Assembly (NCBI GenBank): GCA_019241915.1
Contig: JAFAWI010000196.1
Location: 1-5,084 of the forward strand
From: Alphaproteobacteria bacterium
GTDB taxonomy: Bacteria; Pseudomonadota; Alphaproteobacteria; ATCC43930; CGMCC-115725
DNA: 5,084 nt
Reading direction: 5' to 3'
Positions 1 through 5,084 of this stretch are shown here, in pieces (position 1 is the first letter of the stretch; each line of letters starts with the position of its first letter). The notes below the pieces were generated by a model. The model worked only from the letters and a program-made list of their open reading frames with translations. It did not search any database and was not told the DNA's origin. Both the position numbers and the translations under genes were made by a program.

Positions 1-49
1 GCGTCTGCCGCGTTTTTGTTTCGACGATTTATGGCTTAGGGAGAGTACG

Positions 50-349
50 ATGTTGAAAACGCTTGCGGTCGCCGCCGGACTTACCGCCGCCGCGTCGACC
101 GGCGCCATGGCGCAATACGCCTGTCCGCCGGGGTACGTCTTTGCTGCCGGCGTCTGCCAGCCAGCCGCTACCCCGGGCGGCGTCGTGGGCGGCGCGGCAA
201 ATGCCGCGGGAAATGTTGCCGGCGGCGCCGTCAACGCGGCGGGCGACATTGCCGGCGGCGCGGTCAATGCGGCCGGTTCCATTGTCGGCGGCACCGTTGG
301 TGCGGTAACCGGCGCACCCCCGCCTCCGCCTCCGGGTTACTATCGCTAG
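50..349 (+). CDS. Small exported Gly/Ala-rich repeat protein, function unknown
   Basis: This is a 99-residue protein that I do not recognise as a named family. Residues 1-21 form a typical Sec signal peptide: Lys3, a hydrophobic Ala/Leu/Val core, and a likely cut after Ala-Met-Ala at 19-21. The mature part would start with QYACPPGYVF and hold two cysteines (C25 and C36) that could form a disulfide in the periplasm. Residues 45-88 are four tandem 11-residue repeats of the form (V/I)xGGAxNAAGx. The tail is a run of six prolines followed by GYYR. The start is supported by an AGGGAGAG Shine-Dalgarno at 38-45 with normal spacing. An intrinsic terminator follows about 25 bases after the stop, so the gene is probably monocistronic. 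The Gly-Gly/Ala pattern could suit a membrane-associated or glycine-zipper-like helix, but that is inference. The export call is fairly firm; the function is open. Confidence 0.85.
   Translation: MLKTLAVAAGLTAAASTGAMAQYACPPGYVFAAGVCQPAATPGGVVGGAANAAGNVAGGAVNAAGDIAGGAVNAAGSIVGGTVGAVTGAPPPPPPGYYR
182..313 (+). repeat. Four tandem 33-bp (11-codon) coding repeats
   Basis: Inside the small exported protein, four consecutive 33-bp units encode VVGGAANAAGN, VAGGAVNAAGD, IAGGAVNAAGS and IVGGTVGAVTG. The copies differ at synonymous as well as replacement positions: GCG/GCC for Ala, AAT/AAC for Asn and GTC/GTT for Val. They are therefore old or selected at the protein level, not a fresh DNA slippage. 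The last copy is the most divergent. Confidence 0.85.
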
Positions 350-372
350 CGAGCGACGTCCCGCTTAGCTAG

Positions 373-407
373 AAGAACGGCCGCCAAAAAGGCGGCCGTT
401 CTTTTTA
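373..407 (+). terminator. Rho-independent terminator of the small exported protein gene
   Basis: A 13-bp perfect stem (373-385 pairing with 391-403) encloses a five-A loop (386-390). The core arms are AACGGCCGCC and GGCGGCCGTT, and the 3' side continues into a T-run (402-406). The plus-strand reading has the better U-tract, so it mainly ends the gene stopping at 349. It lies between two convergent transcription units. On the minus strand the stem is followed by TTCTTCTAGC, a weak U-tract, so partial bidirectional action for the operon ending at 430 is possible but less certain. Confidence 0.9.
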
Positions 408-429
408 AGCGCGCGCCCAAGCCGGCAGC

Positions 430-678
430 TCACCCGCCGCCGATCTTGGGGATGAGCACAACCTCGCTCTCCGGCCGGAGCTTTTCGAGATAGGCGTCCT
501 GGAAAATCTCACCGTCGATGGCGATGGCCATGCTCTCGTCGATCTGTTGGCCCAGCCCCGGATAGCGCCGGTCCAACTCGGTGATGAGCCGGCGCACGGT
601 GTCGGCTTCGACATCGAATTCGGTAAGGCCGCCCGTCAGCCGCCGCGCGGCGATTCCGGTCATCGTGACGTGCGGCAT
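430..678 (-). CDS. MoaD/ThiS-family small sulfur-carrier-like protein
   Basis: This 82-residue protein has the size and fold pattern of the ubiquitin-like MoaD/ThiS family. It has an N-terminal strand segment, a central helix (about residues 27-38, TVRRLITELDRRYPGL), the region IAIDGEIFQDAYLEKLRPESEVVLIPKIGGG, and a free Gly-Gly C-terminus. In the family that C-terminus is adenylated and turned into a thiocarboxylate that donates sulfur to molybdopterin (MoaD) or thiazole (ThiS). Here it ends Ile-Gly-Gly-Gly. As the last gene behind a three-subunit molybdenum hydroxylase, a role in Mo-cofactor sulfur supply is likely but inferred. It is not shown to be the housekeeping MoaD, since no MoaE is adjacent. 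I chose the ATG at 678; the frame stays open upstream, but that part reads through the palindromic repeat and looks non-coding. No clear Shine-Dalgarno precedes 678, and a second ATG lies five codons in (661-663). Confidence 0.85.
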   Translation of the reverse strand: MPHVTMTGIAARRLTGGLTEFDVEADTVRRLITELDRRYPGLGQQIDESMAIAIDGEIFQDAYLEKLRPESEVVLIPKIGGG

Positions 679-687
679 GTTCACGCC

Positions 688-772
688 GTTATTGCGAGGA
701 GCCGCGAGGCGACGAAGCAATTTCGATCGGAACAGGCACCGGCACGAGATTGCTTCGCTGCGCTCGCAACGA
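688..772. repeat. Intergenic palindromic repeat of the Bradyrhizobium/Rhodopseudomonas type
   Basis: The 103-bp gap between the catalytic subunit and the MoaD-like gene is almost filled by an imperfect palindrome. Outer arms TTGCGAG (692-698) and CTCGCAA (763-769) pair, as do inner arms CGAAGCAAT (713-721) and ATTGCTTCG (749-757), around a loop of about 27 bases. From memory, elements beginning ATTGCGAGGAGC and containing GACGAAGCAAT are frequent in genomes of this group and act as small dispersed extragenic repeats. Transcribed in the operon direction it would form a long hairpin between the third and fourth genes. It could affect mRNA end protection or the relative expression of the downstream gene. 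Genome copy number cannot be seen from one window. Confidence 0.75.
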
Positions 773-781
773 TCTCGCCGC

Positions 782-3073
782 CTACTCCGCCGCCAGGCGC
801 GGCGGCTCCTGCTCGTCGAGCGCCGCGCGGATCTTGGGCGGCGACATCGGCAGGTCGCGCATCCGTGTGCCGATGGCGTCAGCGATCGCATTGGCGACCG
901 CCGCCATCGGCGGCACGATCGGCACTTCGCCGACACCGCGCGCGCCAAACGGGTGGCGCGGGTTCGGCACCTCGACCATCACGGTCTCGATCATCGGCAG
1001 GTCGGACGCGACCGGCACCCGGTAATCGAGAAACCCGGGATTATCGAGCCGGCCGTTCTTGTCGTAGATGTATTCCTCGTTGAGCGCCCAGCCGATGCCT
1101 TGGGTCACGCCGCCCTGCATCTGCCCCTCGACATAGGAGGGGTGGATCGCGCGGCCGACATCCTGCACCGCCGTGTAGCGCAGGATTTTGACATGGCCCG
1201 TCTCGCGGTCCACCTCGACATCGCAGATATGCGTCGCAAAGCCGGGGCCGGCGCCCTGGGCGTTGATCGACACCTCGGCGGTGATCGGCCCGCCGGTGCG
1301 GCCCGACTTGACCGCGATGTCGGCCAGCGACAGCGGCTCAAAGCTACCGGCATTGGAGCCGGCGGGAAAAGCCTTGCCGTCCTTCCACTCGACGGCCTCG
1401 GGGCTGATGTCCCAAATCGCCGCGGCGCGCGACTTGAGCTGCTCGACCACCTTTTCGGCTGCCTGGGTCACCGCCATGCCGGTGGCAAAGGTGACGCGGC
1501 TGCCGCCGGTGAGGAAGGTAAAGCCGATCGACGCGGTATCCCCGACCACCGGCCGCACCTTCTCGTACGGAATGCCGAGCACCTCGGCCGCCATCATCGC
1601 CATCGACGCGCGCGAGCCGCCGATGTCGGGGTTGCCTTCGACGACCGCGACCGTGCCGTCCTCGTTGACGTGCACCGATGCGCTCGACTCGCCGCCGATG
1701 TTGAACCAGAAGCCCGAGGCAACGCCGCGGCCCTGGTTCGGGCCGAGCTTGGTCTTGTAGTGCTCGTGGTTTTTCGCAGCCTCCAGGGTCGGGATATAGC
1801 CGACATTGACGAGGGTGGGGCCGTACGGTGTCTTGGTGCCGTCGCGCGCCGCGTTCATCTCGCGCAGCGCCAGCGGGTCGATCCCGAGCTCGCGCGCCAA
1901 CTCGTCGACGCAGCTCTCGACGCCATACGACGAATTCGGTGCGCCCGGCGCGCGGTAGGCCGCGACTTTCGGCCGGTTCGACACGACGTCGTAGCCGGTG
2001 ATATGGACGTTATCGAGGTCGTACATGGCGAAGGCGCACATGCAGCCCGGGCCGACCGGGGACCCGGCAAAAGCGCCGGCCTGGTACTTGAGCACCAACT
2101 CGGCGGCGACGATGCGGCCCGACTTCTTGGCCCCGATCTTGACTTCGATGACACCGCCCGCGGCCGGGCCGGTGCCGCGGAACACCTCCTCGCGGCTCAT
2201 TACCAGCTTGACCGGGCGGCCGCACTTCTTTGACAGCGCCAGCGCCACCGGCTCCAGATACACCAGCGTCTTGCCGCCGAAACCACCGCCGATCTCGGCT
2301 GGGATCGCGCGGATATTGGCCATGTCGATGCCGAGCAGCTTGGCGCAGTAGGCGCGCACCATGAACTGGCCCTGCGACGAGCTGAAGACCGTGCACTGCC
2401 CATCGCTGCCGTAGGAAACGACGCAGGCATGCGGCTCGATATAGGCCTGGTGCACCGGCTGGGTCGAATACTTGCGCTCGATCACCAATTCGGCCTCGGC
2501 GAAGCCCTTGGCGATGTCGCCTTTGGTAAAGGTGATCCTTTTCGCCACGTTGGAGGGCTTTTCGGGCTTTGGCTCGATGCCCTGGGTGAACATGTCGTCG
2601 TGCAGCAGCGGCGCGCCGTCCGCCATTGCCTCTTCGACATCGATCACGTGCGGCAGCACCTCGTATTCGACTTCGATCAGGTCGACCGCCTCTTCGGCGA
2701 TGGCGGACGACGTCGCGGCGACCGCAGCCACCGCGTGCCCGTCGTAAAGCGCCTTGTCGCGCGCCATGCAGTTGCGCGACAGGTCGCGGAAGTTCATCGG
2801 GCCTTCGCCGACAAAGGCTTCCTCATTGGGAATGTTGGGAAAATCGGCAGCGGTGACGACCGCAAGGACGCCGTTCAGCTTCTCGGCCTTTGAGGTGTCG
2901 ATCTTCGTGATCCGCGCATGCGCGTGCGGGCTTCGCTTGACCTTGCCCCACAGCATGCCCGGCATCGTCATGTCGGCGCCAAAGCTGGCGCGGCCGATCA
3001 CCTTGTCGACGCCGTCCGGACGGATCGGCCGGGTACCGACAACCTTGAGAGCTGCCTTGTCGAGATAGGACAT
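782..3073 (-). CDS. Molybdopterin-binding catalytic subunit of a xanthine dehydrogenase/CO dehydrogenase-family molybdenum hydroxylase (CoxL/XdhB-like)
   Basis: This 763-residue protein is the size of CoxL-type large subunits. An N-terminal hammerhead domain (about 25-140, GRASFGADM to DLIEVEYEVLPHV) leads into the Mo-cofactor domains (about 145-750). Visible family motifs are SSSQGQ (231-236, the conserved Gln region near the Mo), IGGGFGGK (261-268), AYRAPGAP (372-379), QDVGRAIHP (637-645), GQMQGGVTQGIGWAL (650-664) and GARGVGE (710-716). Glu716 sits where the family has its catalytic base. The Cu-binding Cys of form I CO dehydrogenase (AYxCSFR) is Ala375 here, so CO oxidation by the Mo-Cu mechanism is unlikely. 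The substrate is otherwise open: a purine, aldehyde, N-heterocycle or aromatic acyl-CoA would all fit. The start is firm: GGAG lies six bases ahead of the ATG, and an in-frame TAA six bases upstream rules out an earlier start. The protein is probably cytoplasmic, since no signal peptide is seen. Confidence 0.93.
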   Translation of the reverse strand: MSYLDKAALKVVGTRPIRPDGVDKVIGRASFGADMTMPGMLWGKVKRSPHAHARITKIDTSKAEKLNGVLAVVTAADFPNIPNEEAFVGEGPMNFRDLSRNCMARDKALYDGHAVAAVAATSSAIAEEAVDLIEVEYEVLPHVIDVEEAMADGAPLLHDDMFTQGIEPKPEKPSNVAKRITFTKGDIAKGFAEAELVIERKYSTQPVHQAYIEPHACVVSYGSDGQCTVFSSSQGQFMVRAYCAKLLGIDMANIRAIPAEIGGGFGGKTLVYLEPVALALSKKCGRPVKLVMSREEVFRGTGPAAGGVIEVKIGAKKSGRIVAAELVLKYQAGAFAGSPVGPGCMCAFAMYDLDNVHITGYDVVSNRPKVAAYRAPGAPNSSYGVESCVDELARELGIDPLALREMNAARDGTKTPYGPTLVNVGYIPTLEAAKNHEHYKTKLGPNQGRGVASGFWFNIGGESSASVHVNEDGTVAVVEGNPDIGGSRASMAMMAAEVLGIPYEKVRPVVGDTASIGFTFLTGGSRVTFATGMAVTQAAEKVVEQLKSRAAAIWDISPEAVEWKDGKAFPAGSNAGSFEPLSLADIAVKSGRTGGPITAEVSINAQGAGPGFATHICDVEVDRETGHVKILRYTAVQDVGRAIHPSYVEGQMQGGVTQGIGWALNEEYIYDKNGRLDNPGFLDYRVPVASDLPMIETVMVEVPNPRHPFGARGVGEVPIVPPMAAVANAIADAIGTRMRDLPMSPPKIRAALDEQEPPRLAAE

Positions 3074-3126
3074 TTGTTACTCCATGGCGGAGTTGCGGTG
3101 CGATGTGAGCTGAGGCTTTTGTCCCG
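3074..3126 (-). promoter_or_regulatory. Spacer before the catalytic subunit with a two-codon ORF overlapping its Shine-Dalgarno
   Basis: Just ahead of the large-subunit start, the minus strand reads ATGGAGTAACAAATG. A complete two-codon ORF (ATG GAG TAA) lies in frame with the real start, and its GAG codon is part of the GGAG Shine-Dalgarno (3080-3083). The same bases form a small inverted repeat, ACTCC (minus strand 3093-3089) with GGAGT (3083-3079), around a five-base loop. This could tune translation, but a 5-bp stem is weak and may be chance. At 53 bases this is the longer of the two gaps between the three enzyme-subunit genes. Confidence 0.4.
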
Positions 3127-3612
3127 TTAGCGCCCGGCTTCGGCGCGCATGACCGAGGCCGCATCCATCACCGCCCGCAGGATCTTGTCGTATCCGGTGC
3201 AGCGGCAGAGATTGCCGGCAAGCCAATAGCGCGCCTCTTCCTCGGTCGGGTTGAGCGTGGTGTCGAGCAGCGCCTTTGCGGCGACAATGAGGCCCGGCGT
3301 GCAGAAGCCGCATTGCAGCGCAGCGTGTTCGAGGAACTTCTGCTGTACCGGGTGCAGTTCGTCGCCGCGCGCGATGCCCTCGATCGTGGTGATGTCACGC
3401 CCCTCCGCCTCGACCCCGAGCATCAGGCACGAGCAGACGATGTTGCCGTCGCAGATGATCGTGCAGGCGCCGCAATCGCCCGAGCTGCAGCCCTCCTTGC
3501 TGCCGGTCAGACCGAGTTCGTCGCGCAGCACGTCGAGCATCGTCTGCTGCGCTTCGCAGAGATACTCGGCCGGCTCGCCGTTGATCGTGGTCGTGACGTG
3601 ATGCTTGCTCAT
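3127..3612 (-). CDS. [2Fe-2S] iron-sulfur subunit of molybdenum hydroxylase (CoxS-like)
   Basis: This 161-residue protein has the usual length for CoxS/HcrC-type subunits, which relay electrons from the Mo site to FAD. The N-terminal plant-ferredoxin-like domain carries the first cluster ligands C42, C47, C50 (GCSSGDCGAC) and C62. The C-terminal helical domain carries the second cluster: C101 and C104 in QCGFCTPG, and C136 and C138 in NLCRCTGY, with the standard 31-residue spacing between C104 and C136. All eight ligands are present. C19, C54 and C60 are additional; C60 stands where many relatives have Asn in the 'VNSC' motif. I chose the ATG at 3612 because AGGAG (3622-3626) lies nine bases ahead and homologous N-termini begin here. 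The open frame further upstream is an antisense-style overlap with the FAD subunit and is not credible. The gene begins 17 bases after the FAD-subunit stop, which fits a shared transcript. Confidence 0.95.
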   Translation of the reverse strand: MSKHHVTTTINGEPAEYLCEAQQTMLDVLRDELGLTGSKEGCSSGDCGACTIICDGNIVCSCLMLGVEAEGRDITTIEGIARGDELHPVQQKFLEHAALQCGFCTPGLIVAAKALLDTTLNPTEEEARYWLAGNLCRCTGYDKILRAVMDAASVMRAEAGR

Positions 3613-3629
3613 GTACAGGTTCTCCTGGC

Positions 3630-4499
3630 TCAGCGCGCCGCAGCGCGCTCGAAAGCGATGGCCGCCGTGCGGCGCGCGAGCACGCCGGCGACCTTGGTGC
3701 GGTATTCGATCGTCCCGCGCTTGTCGGTGATCGGCTTGCAGGCAGCCTGCGCCGCCTTGTCGAGCGCGGCGAGCGTCGCGTCGTCGAGCTTGTGGCCGAT
3801 CAACGCCTTGGCGGCGTCTTCGACGATGACCGTCGTCGGCGCGACCGCCCCGAGCACGACCCGTGCGTCGGTGCACACGCCGTTGGCGTCAAGCGTCACA
3901 TTGGTCCCGCAGCCGACCACAGCGATGTCCATCTCGGTGCGCGGGATGAAGCGCAGATAAGCGTCGCATTGATGCGCTTTGGGTTTTGGGATCTTGAACT
4001 CGACGATGAATTCGCCGGTCGCCAGCGACGTGCGGCCGGGGCCGGTGCAGATGGCCTCCGCCGGCGCCTCGCGGCGGCCGTTGGCGCCGGCGATAACGAC
4101 GATGGTGCGTGCGGCAATCACCGCCGGGACGCTGTCCGCCGCGGGCGAGGCGTTGCACAGATTGCCGGCCAGCGAGGCGCGGCCCTGAATCTGGGTCGAG
4201 CCGATCAGATCGGCACCCTCGACGATGCCCGGCCAGGCATGCTCGAGACCGGCATGGCTGCTCAGCATCACCCCAGGCGTCGCCGCACCGATGACAAAGA
4301 AATTGCCTTCATCGCGGATGCCGATCATGCCGGGGATACGCTTGGTGTCGACGATCAGGTCGGGCTTGATCCGGCCGCTACGCAGCTGCACCAGCAGGTC
4401 CGTTCCCCCCGCCAGCACCTTGGCCAGGCCGGACGCGCCCGCCAGCGCCTTGACGGCCTCGTCCACGCTGGACGGCGCTGCATAATTCACCCTGGGCAT
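3630..4499 (-). CDS. FAD-binding subunit of molybdenum hydroxylase (CoxM-like)
   Basis: This 289-residue protein is typical of CoxM-type medium subunits and is the first gene of the operon. The N-terminal PCMH-type FAD-binding region includes LAGGTDLL (29-36), matching the family AGGxxL pyrophosphate-binding loop. It also includes the second FAD loop around GRASLAGNLCNASPAADSVP (106-125). Residues from about 170 onward form the C-terminal CO-dehydrogenase flavoprotein domain, ending in an Ala/Arg-rich helix (LARRTAAIAFERAAAR). There is no cysteine-rich insert, so the extra [4Fe-4S] cluster of 4-hydroxybenzoyl-CoA reductase is absent. This argues against that specific enzyme. The FAD would pass electrons to NAD+, a quinone or another acceptor, which sequence does not settle. 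The start at 4499 is well supported by GAGGAG (4505-4510) five bases upstream. Confidence 0.94.
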   Translation of the reverse strand: MPRVNYAAPSSVDEAVKALAGASGLAKVLAGGTDLLVQLRSGRIKPDLIVDTKRIPGMIGIRDEGNFFVIGAATPGVMLSSHAGLEHAWPGIVEGADLIGSTQIQGRASLAGNLCNASPAADSVPAVIAARTIVVIAGANGRREAPAEAICTGPGRTSLATGEFIVEFKIPKPKAHQCDAYLRFIPRTEMDIAVVGCGTNVTLDANGVCTDARVVLGAVAPTTVIVEDAAKALIGHKLDDATLAALDKAAQAACKPITDKRGTIEYRTKVAGVLARRTAAIAFERAAAR

Positions 4500-4529
4500 G
4501 TTCGCTCCTCGAAATTCGCTCGCGCTTCC

Positions 4530-4547
4530 GCCGCCGCCGGCGGCGGC
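4530..4547. repeat. 18-bp perfect palindrome in the operon leader
   Basis: GCCGCCGCCGGCGGCGGC is perfectly self-complementary with its centre at CCGG. It lies about 20 bases upstream of the FAD-subunit Shine-Dalgarno, in the intergenic region shared with the divergent arfB-like gene. It could be an operator, but it is built from GCC/GGC triplets and may be GC-rich low-complexity sequence. I could not identify convincing -35/-10 elements for either direction in 4500-4660. Confidence 0.35.
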
Positions 4548-4613
4548 TGGAGGGCTCGGCTTGGCTTACACCACCGGAACCGGCCCCGTGAAGTGGTATT
4601 CTCGGATAGCGGG

Positions 4614-4656
4614 GCGGCTCCGGCCGTTAGTCTAACCACGTCCGGGCCGGAGCCGC
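4614..4656 (+). promoter_or_regulatory. Leader hairpin sequestering the Shine-Dalgarno of the arfB-like gene
   Basis: GCGGCTCCGGCC (4614-4625) pairs perfectly over 12 bp with GGCCGGAGCCGC (4645-4656), around a 19-base loop (4626-4644). The loop can itself form a small GTTA/TAAC helix. The only recognisable Shine-Dalgarno for the ATG at 4661, GGAG at 4649-4652, lies inside the 3' arm, and just four A residues separate the stem from the start codon. If the leader is transcribed, the stem (11 of 12 pairs G-C) would strongly limit ribosome access. No U-run follows on either strand, so it is not a standard terminator. A palindromic protein-binding site is an alternative. Confidence 0.6.
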
Positions 4657-4660
4657 AAAA

Positions 4661-5084
4661 ATGATCGCCATCGATGACCATTTGACGCTGCCGGAGCAGG
4701 AAATCGCGTTGAGCTTTATCCGCGCTTCGGGTCCCGGCGGACAGAACGTCAACAAGGTGGCGAGCGCGGCGCAGCTGCGTTTCGATGCCTCCGGCTCGCC
4801 GTCACTGCCGGATGCGGTGAAGGCGCGGCTGCTGCGCCTCGCCGGCAGCAGGGCGACGCAGGATGGGGTCATCGTCATCACCGCACAGCGCTTTCGCTCG
4901 CAGGAACGCAACCGCGACGATGCAATCGCCCGCCTCGCGGCGCTGATCCGCCGCGCCGCCGAGCCGGCCAAACCACGGCGCAAGACCGCGCCGAGCGGCG
5001 CGCAGCGCCGGGAACGGCTCGCGGCGAAGGCGCGGCGCGCGGTGGTCAAGCAGCGGCGTCGAACACCGGCGTCAGATGATGAAT
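4661..5084 (+). CDS. arfB: ArfB/YaeJ-type peptidyl-tRNA hydrolase (ribosome rescue factor), 3' end at window edge
   Basis: All 141 codons in view are open, and the frame meets the window edge without a stop. The single leftover base is T, so a stop could begin exactly there, since E. coli ArfB is about 140 residues. The protein matches the class I release-factor catalytic domain without a codon-recognition domain: SGPGGQNVNK at 23-32, with the catalytic GGQ at 26-28, then QLRFD, SLPD, DGVIVITAQRFRSQERNRDDAIARL. The tail from about residue 110 is strongly basic (KPRRKTAPSGAQRRERLAAKARRAVVKQRRR), as in the family, where it enters the empty mRNA channel of stalled ribosomes. It would release nascent chains from non-stop complexes in the cytoplasm. 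The start is fixed by an in-frame TAG at 4628-4630 with no other ATG/GTG between. The gene is divergent from the hydroxylase operon and functionally unrelated. Confidence 0.93.
   Translation, partial: MIAIDDHLTLPEQEIALSFIRASGPGGQNVNKVASAAQLRFDASGSPSLPDAVKARLLRLAGSRATQDGVIVITAQRFRSQERNRDDAIARLAALIRRAAEPAKPRRKTAPSGAQRRERLAAKARRAVVKQRRRTPASDDE

Noticed and set aside
430..948. A longer 172-residue version of the MoaD-like protein starting at 948
   Set aside because: The added 90 residues are Arg/Ser-rich, read through the palindromic repeat and overlap the end of the catalytic subunit gene. The 82-residue form matches the family length.
581..2233. 550-codon plus-strand open frame opposite the large subunit gene
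   Set aside because: It is a high-GC antisense shadow: the protein is rich in Arg/Asp/His/Ala without a recognisable domain, while the opposite strand encodes every motif of a known enzyme family.
3127..3876. A 249-residue version of the iron-sulfur subunit
   Set aside because: The extension overlaps the FAD subunit gene out of frame. The normal CoxS-type N-terminus begins at the Met encoded at 3612, preceded by AGGAG.
782..4499. Aerobic CO dehydrogenase (coxMSL) call for the operon
   Set aside because: Gene order and sizes match, but the Cys that binds Cu in the form I loop is Ala375 and the loop is AYRAPGAP. Only the broader molybdenum hydroxylase family is supported.
4561..4602. TTGGCT and TATTCT as a sigma-70 promoter for the arfB-like gene
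   Set aside because: The two boxes are about 30 bases apart, far from the usual 16-18, and no better-spaced pair was found.
4614..4656. Intrinsic terminator between the divergent genes
   Set aside because: The stem is strong, but no U-tract follows on either strand. The plus-strand 3' side is AAAA leading into the ATG.
3792..4664. 290-codon plus-strand open frame opposite the FAD subunit
   Set aside because: It is a shadow of the FAD subunit gene, with no family motif and no ribosome-binding support.
4627..5049. Minus-strand 140-codon open frame
   Set aside because: It lies antisense to the clearly recognisable GGQ-containing arfB-like gene; its Ser/Arg/Ala-rich translation has no recognisable motif.

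Overview
The window looks like ordinary chromosome of a GC-rich alphaproteobacterium, most likely of the Bradyrhizobium/Rhodopseudomonas group (Nitrobacteraceae). Three things point there, all from recalled family knowledge and not a database search: the high-GC third-position codon use; a palindromic repeat of the 'ATTGCGAGGAGC...GACGAAGCAAT' type that is common between genes in that group; and a small exported Gly/Ala-rich protein ending in PPPPPPGYYR, a style often seen there.

Layout. At the left, a small secreted repeat protein (50-349, +) ends at a strong intrinsic terminator (373-407). Converging on it from the right is a four-gene minus-strand operon that fills most of the window. In transcription order it contains: an FAD-binding CoxM-type subunit (4499-3630); a [2Fe-2S] CoxS-type subunit (3612-3127); a molybdopterin-binding CoxL/XdhB-type catalytic subunit (3073-782); and, beyond a palindromic repeat (688-772), a small MoaD/ThiS-like protein ending in Gly-Gly-Gly (678-430). 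At the right, divergent from the operon across a 161-bp intergenic region, a plus-strand gene for a YaeJ/ArfB-type ribosome-rescue peptidyl-tRNA hydrolase starts at 4661. It runs to the window edge with no stop codon in view.

How the genes work together. The three subunits form one complete heterotrimeric molybdenum hydroxylase of the xanthine oxidase family. Electrons from substrate oxidised at the Mo-cofactor would pass through two [2Fe-2S] clusters to FAD. All cluster cysteines and the catalytic glutamate are present, so the enzyme looks functional. The substrate cannot be read from sequence: the active-site loop is AYRAPGAP, not the AYxCSFR of true (form I) CO dehydrogenase or the AYRGAGR of form II. 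The MoaD/ThiS-like protein probably supplies sulfur to the cofactor, which is inference from family and position.

The points most worth a second look are a 12-bp perfect inverted repeat that buries the only Shine-Dalgarno sequence of the arfB-like gene, the repeat element wedged between the catalytic subunit and the sulfur-carrier gene, and the unassigned substrate of the hydroxylase. No mobile element, RNA gene or CRISPR array was seen, and no gene-free stretch exceeds about 160 bases. I found no evidence of a wholly new system.
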